Assembly (NCBI RefSeq): GCF_032842345.1
Contig: NZ_WBKO01000002.1
Coordinates: 1 to 58,207, forward strand
Source: Methanoculleus caldifontis
Lineage (GTDB): Archaea > Halobacteriota > Methanomicrobia > Methanomicrobiales > Methanoculleaceae
Length of the DNA stretch: 58,207 nt
Direction of reading: 5' to 3'
Both the position numbers and the translations under genes were made by a program. Each line of letters starts with the position of its first letter. Position 1 is the stretch's first letter. The notes below the pieces were generated by a model. The model worked only from the letters and a program-made list of their open reading frames with translations. It was not told the origin of the DNA and ran no database searches. Shown piece by piece: positions 50,586-58,207 of this stretch.

Positions 50586-53399
50586 TCAAGCGAACCGTGC
50601 CCAGCCCTCGGGCACCAGAAGTTCGAACCGGGCGCCTCTTCCGGGCTCGCCGGTCTCGTGGATGGCGATACCGGTGATCGAGAGGACCTCGCGGGCGAGG
50701 AAGAGGCCGAGCCCCGTATGTCTCCCGTAACCCCGCTCGAATATCCGCTCCTTCTCCTCGACGGGGATGCCCACGCCGTTGTCCTCCCAGACGATCCGGG
50801 CGCCGCCCCCGTCCGGCACGGCCGTGACCCGGACGGCGGTCACGGGCCCGCCGTGCCGCAGCGTGTTGTCGAGGAGGTTCCCAAAGACCGTCTCGAGGAG
50901 CGGGTCCGCGTAGACGGCAAGCCCGTTCACGCCGGTCGTGATCTCGATGCCGGCGGGCCGGCGGGCCTTCGACGCATCCTTCACCAGGGTATCGATACCG
51001 AACCACTGCGGCGAGCGGACGCCGAGGTCCTGGTAATCCCGCGTGAACTCGATCTGCGACTGGATCATCCGGACGGCCGCCTGCTGCTTCTCAAGAGCAG
51101 TGGCGACCTCCGGATCGAGTGGCAGGTCCTGGAGGAGGCCGATGTGGCCGAGCACCACCGTGACCTGGTTTAAGATGTCGTGCCGCACGATACTGTTCAT
51201 CAGGGAGAGTTTCCTGTTGGCCAGGAGGAGTGCTGCCTCGGCCTCTTTCCAGGCGTCGATGTCGTGGACGGCATACTCGATCGCGACCAGGTGTCCGTCG
51301 TCGGCGTGAACCGGGATCGAGCAGACCTCCAGCCAGGCGTAGCGCCCGTCCTTCCGGCGCACCCGGAGGACGACCAATCGATCGGCAGGCGAAGCCGGGA
51401 CCTGCGCCAGGGCCAGGTACATCTCCCGGTCATCGGGGTGGACAAGGCTCTCTATGAACCCCGGATCGCCCGTACACTCCTCGGGACGGTAGCCGGTCAG
51501 GCGCTTCCAGGATGGGCTGATATACTCAATCGTCCGCGACGATGCCGCTACACGGATGTAGCAGTCGTGCGACCGCTCCACGAGGGTTCTGAACCGTTCC
51601 TCGCTCTCACGGAGCCGTTCCTGGGCTCGAATCCGCGCGAAGAGGTCGGCGAAGAGATTGCCGACGACCGTGAGCAGCGAGATGTCGTCGTCCGACCAGG
51701 CCCGTGCCTGCAGGACGGTCTCAAACCCGAGGACCCCCATGATATCATCGGCGGTCGCGATCGGCACGAGGATGATCGACCGGATCCCGTATTCCCGAAG
51801 AAATTCGCGCTCCGGCGCACCTGCCGGGAGATTGGCCACGTCGGGGATACAGAATACCCTTCCGGCAGCGATATTTGCCGCTGCCCAGGACTCGACGTGG
51901 GCCGGCAGGTCCGTGAGATTTGCAAGTTCCGGCGCGATGCCGTCCGCACACCATTCGTGGAGACTTTCCAGGCGGGCAGGGTCCCGATCGAAGCGGAAGA
52001 CGTAACTCCGGTCGACATTGAGGAACGATCCGAGCATCCGGATTGTCTCCTCAAGGGCGTCTTCGAGATCGGCCGGGTCGAGAGCGATGAACCGCCCGGA
52101 GATCGAACCCACCACCTGCTCGAGATCGACCCTGTGCCGGATCCGTGCTTCCATTCGTTTCACCTCGGTGATATCCCGGAGCGACTCGATCGCGCCGGCA
52201 AGCTTCCCCTTTGCGTCGTAGAGTGGTGCCGCCTTGCCCCAGAGATGGATCTCCTCCCCGGTGCGGGGTGAGGGGATACGGATCTCCCGGGCGACGCTCC
52301 CGGCGGCTTCCCTGGAGAGGATCTCCGTCGCGAGCAGGGGGGTGTGCAGTCCGGGTATCGCGCCCATAATGGGATCCGTGTCGGACCCGATGATCCCGGC
52401 CTTCGGGATCCCGGTCACCGACTCGATCGCCCGGTTCCAGATGACGACCTTTCCTTCACGGTCGAGCACGAATGTCGGGTCGGGGAGGAAATCGATGATC
52501 CCCTGGAGGGTTACCCGGTGGTCCTCCATGACCCGGTACTGCTCTGCAAGCGTTTCCTGGCTTGCCATCGCCTCCTCGAACGCCGCAGTCATCTCCTCGT
52601 GCGTTGCGGTCAGCTCCTCATGCGCCGTACTCAGTTCCTCCTCGTAGCGCTTCCGGTCGGAGATGTCGATCATCGACGCGACGGTGCGGTCGGTCCCCGG
52701 GATGCACCCGATCGTCATGTGCATGTCCCTCTGCCTGCCCTCCCGGTCGATCAGCCCAAACTCGTAGGTTCGCGGCGCCGAGCCGGGATCGACCCGCCGC
52801 TGGCGGTGGTAGCCGGAGAGACGCTCCACGTCGCCCGGAGCGACAAAGGCCGTCAGAAGCATCTTTCCTTCGACCTCCTCGCGGGAGTAGCCGGTAAGGC
52901 GGGTGAACTCGCTGTTTGCGAGGGCAACCGTCATGTCGCCCCTGACGATGATGGTGGCGGCGCTGGTATGCTCAAAGATGCTCTGGTAGAGATCCCTGGA
53001 CCGTTGCACCTCCGCCTCGGCCTGCCGGCGCCTGATTGCCTGGAGGATCATGTTCCGGAGCTCGGCGAACTGGGCGGAGGGGTTGCCGCCTTTCTGGAGG
53101 TAGAAGTCTGCTCCGCTGTTGATCGCCTCGATGACGACCTCCTCGCGGCCCCGGCCGGAGAAGATGACGAACGGGGTTCCCATGCCCCGGCAGCGGACCT
53201 CTTTTAAGAGCGCGATGCCGTTCATCTCCGGCATCTCGTAGTCGGCAACGATGGCGTCGCACGGGGCTTCGGAGAGCATCTCGAGCGCTTTTTGCGGCGA
53301 CGACGTCGCCTCGACCTGGAGATCCCCCGACTGCTCCAGGTAGATCCGGGTCAGTTCGAGGAGAGCCGGCTCATCATCGACTACGAGAACGCGAAACAT
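50586..53399 (-). CDS. Hybrid: receiver-PAS-PAS-GAF-PAS-histidine kinase
   Basis: 937 residues. Receiver domain 1-120 (VVDDEP, D53-like aspartate in VADYEMPEMNG, K in LQKGG), PAS (~135-250), a coiled coil THEELTATHEEMTAAFEEAM, PAS (~295-405), GAF (~425-590), PAS (~600-715), H-box NSIVRHDILNQVTVVLGHI (~728), ATPase domain with LLDNTLRHGG, WEDNGVGIP and GRHTGLGLFLAREV. The receiver at the front means another kinase can control it. Soluble. CAATATAAAC at 53425-53434 gives a leaderless start at ATG 53399. A T-run separates it from the ABC operon. Confidence 0.93.
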   Translation of the reverse strand: MFRVLVVDDEPALLELTRIYLEQSGDLQVEATSSPQKALEMLSEAPCDAIVADYEMPEMNGIALLKEVRCRGMGTPFVIFSGRGREEVVIEAINSGADFYLQKGGNPSAQFAELRNMILQAIRRRQAEAEVQRSRDLYQSIFEHTSAATIIVRGDMTVALANSEFTRLTGYSREEVEGKMLLTAFVAPGDVERLSGYHRQRRVDPGSAPRTYEFGLIDREGRQRDMHMTIGCIPGTDRTVASMIDISDRKRYEEELSTAHEELTATHEEMTAAFEEAMASQETLAEQYRVMEDHRVTLQGIIDFLPDPTFVLDREGKVVIWNRAIESVTGIPKAGIIGSDTDPIMGAIPGLHTPLLATEILSREAAGSVAREIRIPSPRTGEEIHLWGKAAPLYDAKGKLAGAIESLRDITEVKRMEARIRHRVDLEQVVGSISGRFIALDPADLEDALEETIRMLGSFLNVDRSYVFRFDRDPARLESLHEWCADGIAPELANLTDLPAHVESWAAANIAAGRVFCIPDVANLPAGAPEREFLREYGIRSIILVPIATADDIMGVLGFETVLQARAWSDDDISLLTVVGNLFADLFARIRAQERLRESEERFRTLVERSHDCYIRVAASSRTIEYISPSWKRLTGYRPEECTGDPGFIESLVHPDDREMYLALAQVPASPADRLVVLRVRRKDGRYAWLEVCSIPVHADDGHLVAIEYAVHDIDAWKEAEAALLLANRKLSLMNSIVRHDILNQVTVVLGHIGLLQDLPLDPEVATALEKQQAAVRMIQSQIEFTRDYQDLGVRSPQWFGIDTLVKDASKARRPAGIEITTGVNGLAVYADPLLETVFGNLLDNTLRHGGPVTAVRVTAVPDGGGARIVWEDNGVGIPVEEKERIFERGYGRHTGLGLFLAREVLSITGIAIHETGEPGRGARFELLVPEGWARFA

Positions 53400-53424
53400 A
53401 CGTCAGTCCTGCTATGGAAATAAA

Positions 53425-53434
53425 CAATATAAAC
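53425..53434 (-). promoter_or_regulatory. TATA box for the hybrid kinase
   Basis: GTTTATATTG on the minus strand, predicted transcript start ~53403, four bases before the ATG. Confidence 0.55.
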
Positions 53435-53587
53435 TTTAAACATTTTTGATCCTGCACGTCCACGCATTTTGCCGGAAACAGCCCAAAAATATTAGTCTTT
53501 TAGGTTACACAACCGGAGCGAGGCCTCTGCTGCAGCAGGGCCCCGCCGGGAAACCATTATCCCTGCCCGGCACCACCGCCCGCCGGC

Positions 53588-54295
53588 ATGACCGTCGTAT
53601 GTATCGATACGAACCGTTTTCTCGAGCTGTACGGGTCAAACGAGGACCCACAGGAGATCTTTCTCGACGTCAAGGCGATCGCAGGAAACCTCGTCTTTCC
53701 CGACATCATCCTCGACGAGTTCCTCCGCAACCGCGCAAAAGTCCTCGACCGGGTTGCAGACGACGTGCGGAAACGGGAGACCGACGAGGTCCGCCTGCCG
53801 TCTGTCTTCCGGGGAAACCCGAATGCTCTCGCGTTGCAGCGCATCGGAGAAGAGTACAACCGGGCTGCCGGGGCTCTTTATGATGATATCCAGACGATGA
53901 TCGCGGAGCCTGCCGCCGACCCGGTCGCCCGGGCGTTCATGGAACTCTCCCTCGACCCGGCCGTCCGGATCCTTCACCGGACGGAGGAGCTCATCGACCG
54001 GGCTCATCGCCGGAAACTTCTCGGCAACCCCCCGAAGAGCCCGGGTACGGATACCATCGGCGACGAGCTCATCTGGGAGACGCTTCTTGCGAACCTCGCC
54101 GAGGACCTTATCCTCGTCAGCCGGGACCGGACGTACCGCTACCACACTGCTTACCTCGTGCAGGAGTACCGGGAGAGGACGGAGAGCAGACTCACGATCA
54201 CCGAGCGGATATCCGACGCCCTGAAACTCGTCGGCAGGCTGCCGTCCCCGGCGCTGGTCAGGCTCGAAGGCGGCGAGGAGGTGGCCGGGAGCTGA
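53588..54295 (+). CDS. PIN-domain protein (DUF4935-like)
   Basis: 235 residues. VVCIDTNRFLELY places the first metal Asp at residue 7; VFPDIILDEFLRNR gives the Glu, and GDELIWETLLAN with LILVSRDRTY the C-terminal acidic pair of a PIN nuclease, with a long helical insert (~60-140) between. PIN domains cut RNA; this large form without a small antitoxin beside it belongs to the PIN group often found alone. It ends 14 bases before the convergent FemX-like gene. Target unknown. Confidence 0.78.
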   Translation: MTVVCIDTNRFLELYGSNEDPQEIFLDVKAIAGNLVFPDIILDEFLRNRAKVLDRVADDVRKRETDEVRLPSVFRGNPNALALQRIGEEYNRAAGALYDDIQTMIAEPAADPVARAFMELSLDPAVRILHRTEELIDRAHRRKLLGNPPKSPGTDTIGDELIWETLLANLAEDLILVSRDRTYRYHTAYLVQEYRERTESRLTITERISDALKLVGRLPSPALVRLEGGEEVAGS

Positions 54296-54309
54296 GGAGT
54301 TCCGGACCG

Positions 54310-55359
54310 TCACTCGATGTACGCGAGGACCTTGCGCTTCATCGGGGCTCTGCTCGCGATGGTGCTGTAGGCCCAGCGTGCCATCCGGCCGATGAGGTCC
54401 TGCCTGCTCAGTTCCAGAAAGAGGGTGAGAGAGGGGTTGAACTTGGACTTAAAGAGGTTTAAGTTCTCGTTGTTCGCCCCGACGTTCTCCATCTGCCGGT
54501 ACCCCCGTTCCTTCGCCTGCTGGAGAAGAAGCCACTGCAGGAACTCGTTGCCGGGCATCGCGGTCATCTTCGGGGCCCCCATCCAGAGGGTGAAGACCTT
54601 GTACTCCTGGGTGGCCTGCACCCCGGTAACCGTGCCTTCGGCGTCGTAGAGGTAGTAGAGGCCGAGCTCGTCGGGATACGCCCGAAAGAGGTCCTCGAAG
54701 TAGGCCCGGTTGATCATCGGAATATTCATGTCGGGGTCGCTGAACCGCTCGGCGACCGAGGAGTAAAAGATCGAGATGTCCGTGCTCTTCTCGAGGCGGT
54801 ATCCGTTCTTCTCGACCTTCCGCAGCTTGGTCCTGAGATTGGAGGAGAAACCGTCCCAGATCTCCTGGATGGGCGGCATGAGGTCGATGAGGTAGGAGAA
54901 GTGAATCCGGGTTTCGTAGCCCTCGCCGAGGAACTGCCGGACATCGATGAACCCCGGCACCTGGGTTATGGCGAGGTAATTCGGGGCCAGGGCCGCAAAC
55001 TCGCTCTCCAGGTCCTCCGTGATGATCGCGAGCATCGACTCTTTCTTGCTCTGTTTCGCGGTGTCGTAGCGGCGGCCCATGAGGAACCCGAGATACGGTA
55101 TCACCGACTGGAGTGGAGGAGGCGAGAGGAGGAGGTTGATCCCGTGCATCTGCTTCTGGAAGAGCGGGCAGATGCCGATCAGTTCGTTGCCCTTGAAGAT
55201 GCCGTAGGGGAGGAACCGGAAACCGGTGTGCCTCTCGGTGATCTTCAGAAAGTCCCACTTGTGGAAGAGGCGGCCGGAGGCGCTCTCGTCCACGAACGTA
55301 TCCCATCTCTCCCTATCGTCGATGAGTCCTGTAGTAATTCTCTTCCCCCCTTCCGGCAT
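54310..55359 (-). CDS. FemX/GNAT-like peptidyl or acyl transferase
   Basis: 349 residues from ATG 55359; the GTG at 55386 lies upstream of the transcript start predicted from CATATATAC (55394-55402). Two tandem GNAT-like halves: HKWDFLKITERHTGFRFLPYGIF, then WDGFSSNLRTKLRKVEKNGYRLE and PGNEFLQWLLLQQAKERGYRQMENVG, which is the BioF2/FemAB layout. Bacterial FemX adds amino acids to lipid II; in archaea without murein such proteins are thought to modify surface glycans or lipids. The neighbouring glycan island at 34-46 kb fits but proves nothing. Confidence 0.82.
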   Translation of the reverse strand: MPEGGKRITTGLIDDRERWDTFVDESASGRLFHKWDFLKITERHTGFRFLPYGIFKGNELIGICPLFQKQMHGINLLLSPPPLQSVIPYLGFLMGRRYDTAKQSKKESMLAIITEDLESEFAALAPNYLAITQVPGFIDVRQFLGEGYETRIHFSYLIDLMPPIQEIWDGFSSNLRTKLRKVEKNGYRLEKSTDISIFYSSVAERFSDPDMNIPMINRAYFEDLFRAYPDELGLYYLYDAEGTVTGVQATQEYKVFTLWMGAPKMTAMPGNEFLQWLLLQQAKERGYRQMENVGANNENLNLFKSKFNPSLTLFLELSRQDLIGRMARWAYSTIASRAPMKRKVLAYIE

Positions 55360-55571
55360 TGCTGCCGGTCGCGGTGGAGTATTCACGATTGTTCATATAT
55401 ACATTTCGCCGAATCGCACCGATCAGGCCTGGGTATTTATTCCTGAAGTTATATATTATGGCAAATTAAATTTCTCCGGACCGGATGCCGGGCCCTCCGG
55501 GCTGCCGGCAACGGCGGCTTCACGGAATCATAACCTTCAAATCGACCCGGGCACCACATAACAAGCGTATT

Positions 55572-55610
55572 CGTCTGCGGACGCAAAGCCTCTAAGCGCT
55601 GCACTGGAGG
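55572..55610 (+). promoter_or_regulatory. Structured leader of moeB that can mask the ribosome site
   Basis: Hairpin CGTC-TGCG-GACG (55572-55583) is followed by CAAAGCCTCT; CCTC (55589-55592) can pair with GAGG (55607-55610), the core of the ribosome site before ATG 55622. GACGCAAAGCC resembles one half of a c-di-GMP-I riboswitch, but the other half is missing. A simple translational switch is possible. Confidence 0.3.
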
Positions 55611-55621
55611 AGAGACCTGAT

Positions 55622-56356
55622 ATGCTCACGGACCGGGAACTGGAACGCTATCGGCGGCAGATCGCGCTCTTCGGAGAGGATGCCCAGGAGCGATTGAAGA
55701 AGGCGAGGGTCGTCATCGTCGGGGCCGGCGGGCTTGGCTGCCCGGCCGCTCTCTACCTTGCCGCCGCCGGCATCGGGGAGCTTCGGCTGGTCGACGGCGA
55801 CGTCGTGGACCTGACCAACTTAAACCGGCAGGTGCTCCATACCGATCGCGACATCGGGCGGGCGAAGGTCGAGTCGGCGGCCGAAAAACTCCTCGCGCAG
55901 AACCCCGATCTCAGGGCTGTTTCGATCCGTGCGACCGTCGACGAGGAGAATGCCACTGAGATCGCGGGCGGGGCCGATCTCATCATCGACGCCGCCGATA
56001 ACTTCCGGGTGCGCTATACCCTCAACCGGGTGGCGCTCCATGCGGGCATTCCGCTCATTCACGGGGCGGTGAGGGGGTTCGACGGACAGGCGACGACGAT
56101 CGTCCCCGGCCGGACGGCCTGCCTCGAATGTATCTTCCCGACACCCCCGCCCGGCGAGAGCGTCATCCCCGTGGTCGGGACCACGGCCGGGATCATCGGG
56201 CTCGTCCAGGCGAACGAGGCGATCAAGTATATCACCGGGACCGGCGACCTTCTCACGAACCGGCTGCTCATCTGGGACGGGCGGGCCGCCACGATGGCGA
56301 CCCTGCCGGTCGAGCGGCAGGAGGAGTGCGGCGCGTGCGGGACCGATCGGTGTTGA
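55622..56356 (+). CDS. moeB: Adenylyltransferase activating MoaD/ThiS-type proteins
   Basis: 244 residues, HesA/MoeB/ThiF family. VVIVGAGGLGCPAA (GxGGxG at 34-39) binds ATP; DVVDLTNLNRQVLHTDRDIGRAK and AADNFRVRY are family hallmarks; TACLEC and EECGAC form the zinc site. It adenylates the C-terminal glycine of the small carrier protein encoded next. Ribosome site GGAGGAGAG. First gene of moeB-moaD-moaE. This set serves the molybdopterin cofactor, which formate dehydrogenase requires. Confidence 0.93.
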   Translation: MLTDRELERYRRQIALFGEDAQERLKKARVVIVGAGGLGCPAALYLAAAGIGELRLVDGDVVDLTNLNRQVLHTDRDIGRAKVESAAEKLLAQNPDLRAVSIRATVDEENATEIAGGADLIIDAADNFRVRYTLNRVALHAGIPLIHGAVRGFDGQATTIVPGRTACLECIFPTPPPGESVIPVVGTTAGIIGLVQANEAIKYITGTGDLLTNRLLIWDGRAATMATLPVERQEECGACGTDRC

Positions 56357-56366
56357 GGAGCGGAAG

Positions 56367-56645
56367 ATGCAGGTTAGAGTAAGGGCGTTTGCCCGGTTGA
56401 GGGAGGCCATCGGGGGGGACCTGACGCTTGAGACCCCCCAGGGCACGACGATGAGCGGGCTGCTTGCGGCGGTCGGCGACGTATCGAGAGATGCTCATGA
56501 GGCGCTCTTCGAGGAGAGCGGGGAACTCAGGGGATACGTGATCCTGATGCACAACGGCAGGCGCGTCCGGCGTGCGGAGGCGGCGACGCTCACCCTCGCC
56601 GAAGGCGACGAGGTCGCGCTCTTCCCGCCGGTGGCGGGCGGGTGA
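56367..56645 (+). CDS. moaD: Molybdopterin synthase sulfur carrier, small subunit
   Basis: 92 residues, ubiquitin-like fold: VRVRAFARLREAIGGD at the front and ALFPPVAGG at the end; the last GG is the site of adenylation and thiocarboxylate formation. It gives sulfur to MoaE for the dithiolene of the pterin cofactor. It may also act as a SAMP-like protein modifier, as in haloarchaea. Ten bases after the moeB stop, overlapping the GTG of the moaE frame by the stop codon. Confidence 0.93.
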   Translation: MQVRVRAFARLREAIGGDLTLETPQGTTMSGLLAAVGDVSRDAHEALFEESGELRGYVILMHNGRRVRRAEAATLTLAEGDEVALFPPVAGG

Positions 56646-56659
56646 CGGAGGAGATCAAC

Positions 56660-57067
56660 ATGATCAGCGTAACAAGAGACGATTTTGATCTGAACGCCGA
56701 GATCGACCGGGTAAGAAGGCCGGACATGGGTGGCCTGGTCACCTTCCTCGGCGTCGTCAGGGACGAGGGCGGTCTTGAGGCGATGGAACTCGAGGCCTAC
56801 GAGGAGGTTGCGGTGAAGGAGATGGAGACGATCCGGGACGAGGCGTTTGCAAAGTTCCCGATCGGGGCCGTCACCGTCATTCACCGGATCGGCCGGCTCC
56901 GGGTCGGCGAGAACATCCTTCTCATCGTCGTCGGCGCCGGGCACCGGAAAGAGGCGTTTGAGGCCTGTGAGTATATCCTCGAGCGGATCAAGGAGAGCGT
57001 GCCGATCTGGAAGAAGGAGATCGGGGAGGGCGGCGAGCGCTGGGTGCCGGGGGACTCCGGAAAGTAG
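56660..57067 (+). CDS. moaE: Molybdopterin synthase catalytic subunit
   Basis: 135 residues from ATG 56660; GGAGGAG lies six bases upstream, which favours this over GTG 56642. GGLVTFLGVVRDE near residue 25, LEAYEEVAVKEM, VTVIHRIGRLRVGEN and the end VPIWKKE include the conserved Lys and Arg of the active site. It puts two sulfurs into precursor Z to give molybdopterin. The operon stops at a T-run (57073-57080). Confidence 0.95.
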   Translation: MISVTRDDFDLNAEIDRVRRPDMGGLVTFLGVVRDEGGLEAMELEAYEEVAVKEMETIRDEAFAKFPIGAVTVIHRIGRLRVGENILLIVVGAGHRKEAFEACEYILERIKESVPIWKKEIGEGGERWVPGDSGK

Positions 57068-57503
57068 AGCCTTCTTTTTTACTCACTCCAATCTCTCAGT
57101 TCAGATCCCATGGAGCACTCAAAGATTGGGGACGCGCAGGAGAGGGTTTGGAATGGTCGTCCGGGCATGGAAAATGGGTCTGATCTCCGGCAGGCTGTGG
57201 CTTTCTCGCTGCCGAAAACATACCGGAGCGGGAGACGTCGGGCCGATCCGATCCGGCAACGACAGTGAGGAAAATCTCCCGGTTTTCCGACGCGAGCGGT
57301 ACAGCCGGAAGTGGTTGACCGCCGTGATGGGCACGACCGGTTCCACCGCTCTACGATGAGGCTCGTGCCCCTTCTTCACAACGGTCACGATTCCCCTGCG
57401 CCGTGACCGGCATCGGCATGCCGGCGGCCTGTCAACGTCCGCGTGACTGTAGCATGTCCGGAACGGTTCCACAGCGAATGCCCGATAGCCGGCGTGACCC
57501 GAA
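57068..57503. other. Gap between moaE and tRNA-Cys promoter
   Basis: Begins with CTTCTTTTTT, the moaE terminator. The remaining ~420 bases hold a 117-codon minus frame rich in Arg, Pro and Ser without family or ribosome site; I do not support it as a gene. Confidence 0.4.
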
Positions 57504-57516
57504 GATATAAATATTC
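57504..57516 (+). promoter_or_regulatory. TATA box of the tRNA-Cys/SepCysS unit
   Basis: GATATAAATATTC; transcription should start near 57535, about 33 bases before the mature tRNA. Confidence 0.65.
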
Positions 57517-57557
57517 ACAATTGTTATCTATGATGGGTGAGATTAACAATTGTTAAT
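57517..57557. promoter_or_regulatory. Paired palindromes around the tRNA-Cys transcription start
   Basis: ACAATTGT at 57517-57524 and again inside the perfect 16-base palindrome ATTAACAATTGTTAAT at 57542-57557. The two centres are 29 bases apart; one lies between TATA box and start, the other in the leader. Layout fits an operator for a dimeric repressor. Confidence 0.5.
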
Positions 57558-57567
57558 TCATACCCTT

Positions 57568-57639
57568 GCCGAGGTGGCGGAACGGCTACGCGGTTGACTG
57601 CAGATCAACTCCATCCCGGTTCGACTCCGGGCCTCGGCT
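57568..57639 (+). tRNA. tRNA-Cys (GCA)
   Basis: 72 bases, no encoded CCA. Acceptor stem GCCGAGG/CCTCGGC is seven perfect pairs, D arm GCG...CGC, anticodon stem GTTGA/TCAAC around loop CTGCAGA with anticodon GCA, T arm CCCGG-TTCGACT-CCGGG, discriminator T. Reads UGC and UGU. In methanogens this tRNA is charged with phosphoserine by SepRS and converted to Cys-tRNA by SepCysS, encoded four bases further on. Confidence 0.95.
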
Positions 57640-57643
57640 CTCC

Positions 57644-58207
57644 ATGAAGGAACAGATCCAGAAGACGTTCGAAGCGCTCTTCGCGCTCGAGGATATCCGG
57701 GAAGTGCTCCGGGAGGCGCTCCCGACCGGCCCGGATCCCGCCGAAGAGCAGGCGATCCGGGAGGGTGTCGCCCGGGTCCGTGCCGTCCTCGACGACCTGG
57801 AGGCCGGGACGGGCTCTCCGCAGGTCACGAAGATCGCAGGCAGCCTCGATATCCGGAACAGGGAAGAGGCGTATATCAATATCCAGCCGATCCAGGCCGC
57901 CGGCCGCCTGACCCTCGAGGCCCGGAAGGCCCTCATCGCCTACGGCGACGGTTACTCCACCTGCGACGCCTGCCGCAAACCCTTCCGTCTCGACCAGATT
58001 ACAAAGCCCCCCATCGCGGCGTTTCACGAGGATCTTGCCCGGTTCCTGAATATGGACGTGGTCCGCGTCGTTCCCGGCGCCCGCCGTGGGTTCCAGGCGG
58101 TCGCCTCCACGCTCGTCAAGCCGGGCGACCCGGTCATCGTCTCGGCTCTCGCCCACTACACGGAGTTCCTGGCCGTCGAAGGGGCGGGAGGCGTGGTGAA
58201 GGAGGTC
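57644..58207 (+). CDS. pscS: Sep-tRNA:Cys-tRNA synthase, N-terminal 188 residues
   Basis: The frame is open to the window end. From residue 75, EEAYINIQPIQAAGRLTLEARKAL then YGDGYSTCDAC (C107, C110 = catalytic Cys pair), FHEDLARFLNMDVVRVVPGARRGFQAV match SepCysS, a PLP enzyme that turns phosphoseryl-tRNA-Cys into Cys-tRNA-Cys. About 70 helical residues precede this core; they are absent from short archaeal forms and could be the SepCysE-like domain that joins SepRS (inference). ATG 57644 is 4 bases after tRNA-Cys, with no ribosome site, so tRNA trimming would leave an almost leaderless mRNA. Confidence 0.93.
   Translation, partial: MKEQIQKTFEALFALEDIREVLREALPTGPDPAEEQAIREGVARVRAVLDDLEAGTGSPQVTKIAGSLDIRNREEAYINIQPIQAAGRLTLEARKALIAYGDGYSTCDACRKPFRLDQITKPPIAAFHEDLARFLNMDVVRVVPGARRGFQAVASTLVKPGDPVIVSALAHYTEFLAVEGAGGVVKEV

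Noticed and set aside
55572-55592. GACGCAAAGCC resembling a c-di-GMP-I (GEMM) riboswitch
   Set aside because: Only one strand of the core is similar; the matching GCAAA arm and first stem are missing upstream.
57119-57472. 117-codon minus frame between moaE and tRNA-Cys
   Set aside because: Composition of a shadow frame, no ribosome site or motif.
1-58207. CRISPR arrays, insertion sequences, integrase or attachment sites
   Set aside because: Looked for regular spaced repeats, terminal inverted repeats and transposase motifs; none seen.

Overview
The window reads as chromosomal DNA of a hydrogenotrophic methanogenic archaeon of the order Methanomicrobiales, most like Methanoculleus; the genus is an inference. 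The evidence is an F420-type formate dehydrogenase (FdhAB), the methanogen enzyme Sep-tRNA:Cys-tRNA synthase (SepCysS) beside tRNA-Cys, archaellins with class III signal peptides, TATA boxes about 26 bases before many starts, several probable leaderless genes, high GC content, and many PAS-rich sensor kinases.

Layout. 0-5.7 kb: end of fdhA and fdhB with a strong terminator, two exported or membrane proteins of unknown role, two overlapping archaellin genes, a DUF457-like membrane hydrolase and a 63-residue membrane protein. 5.8-9.9 kb: an ABC exporter, then an aldolase-phosphofructokinase operon whose kinase carries the residues of the pyrophosphate-dependent class. 10.1-14.5 kb: a polar amino acid ABC uptake system (permease, ATPase, permease) with its lipoprotein binding protein on the other side of a DMT exporter that has a tail with 24 histidines. 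14.7-18.4 kb: DUF2795 protein, GDPD phosphodiesterase, alpha/beta hydrolase, a cytosolic HtrA-like protease and a nitroreductase. 18.7-34.2 kb: four PAS sensor proteins interleaved with two heavy-metal P1B ATPases, an orphan MazF/PemK-like toxin, a cupin lipoprotein and a tiny cysteine-rich protein absent from a standard >60-codon ORF list.

34.2-46 kb is an AT-richer surface-glycan island: a flippase, three GT4 genes on the minus strand and one on the plus strand, a GT-C-like membrane protein, a GT2 and WecB, with gene remnants in and at the edge of the island. It is followed by about 1.3 kb without a gene. 47.1-50.6 kb is an ABC-2 exporter operon ending in a NEW3-domain exported protein. 50.6-55.4 kb holds a receiver-PAS-GAF-kinase hybrid, a PIN-domain protein and a FemX-like transferase. 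55.6-57.1 kb is moeB-moaD-moaE, which would supply the pterin cofactor needed by the formate dehydrogenase at the left end. The right end is tRNA-Cys(GCA) followed four bases later by the start of SepCysS, the enzyme that makes cysteine on that same tRNA.

The most unusual points are the tRNA-Cys/SepCysS unit with palindromes in its promoter and leader, two PAS proteins that end straight after a kinase-like H-box with no ATPase domain, and the 41-residue Cys-rich protein beside the CopB-type ATPase.
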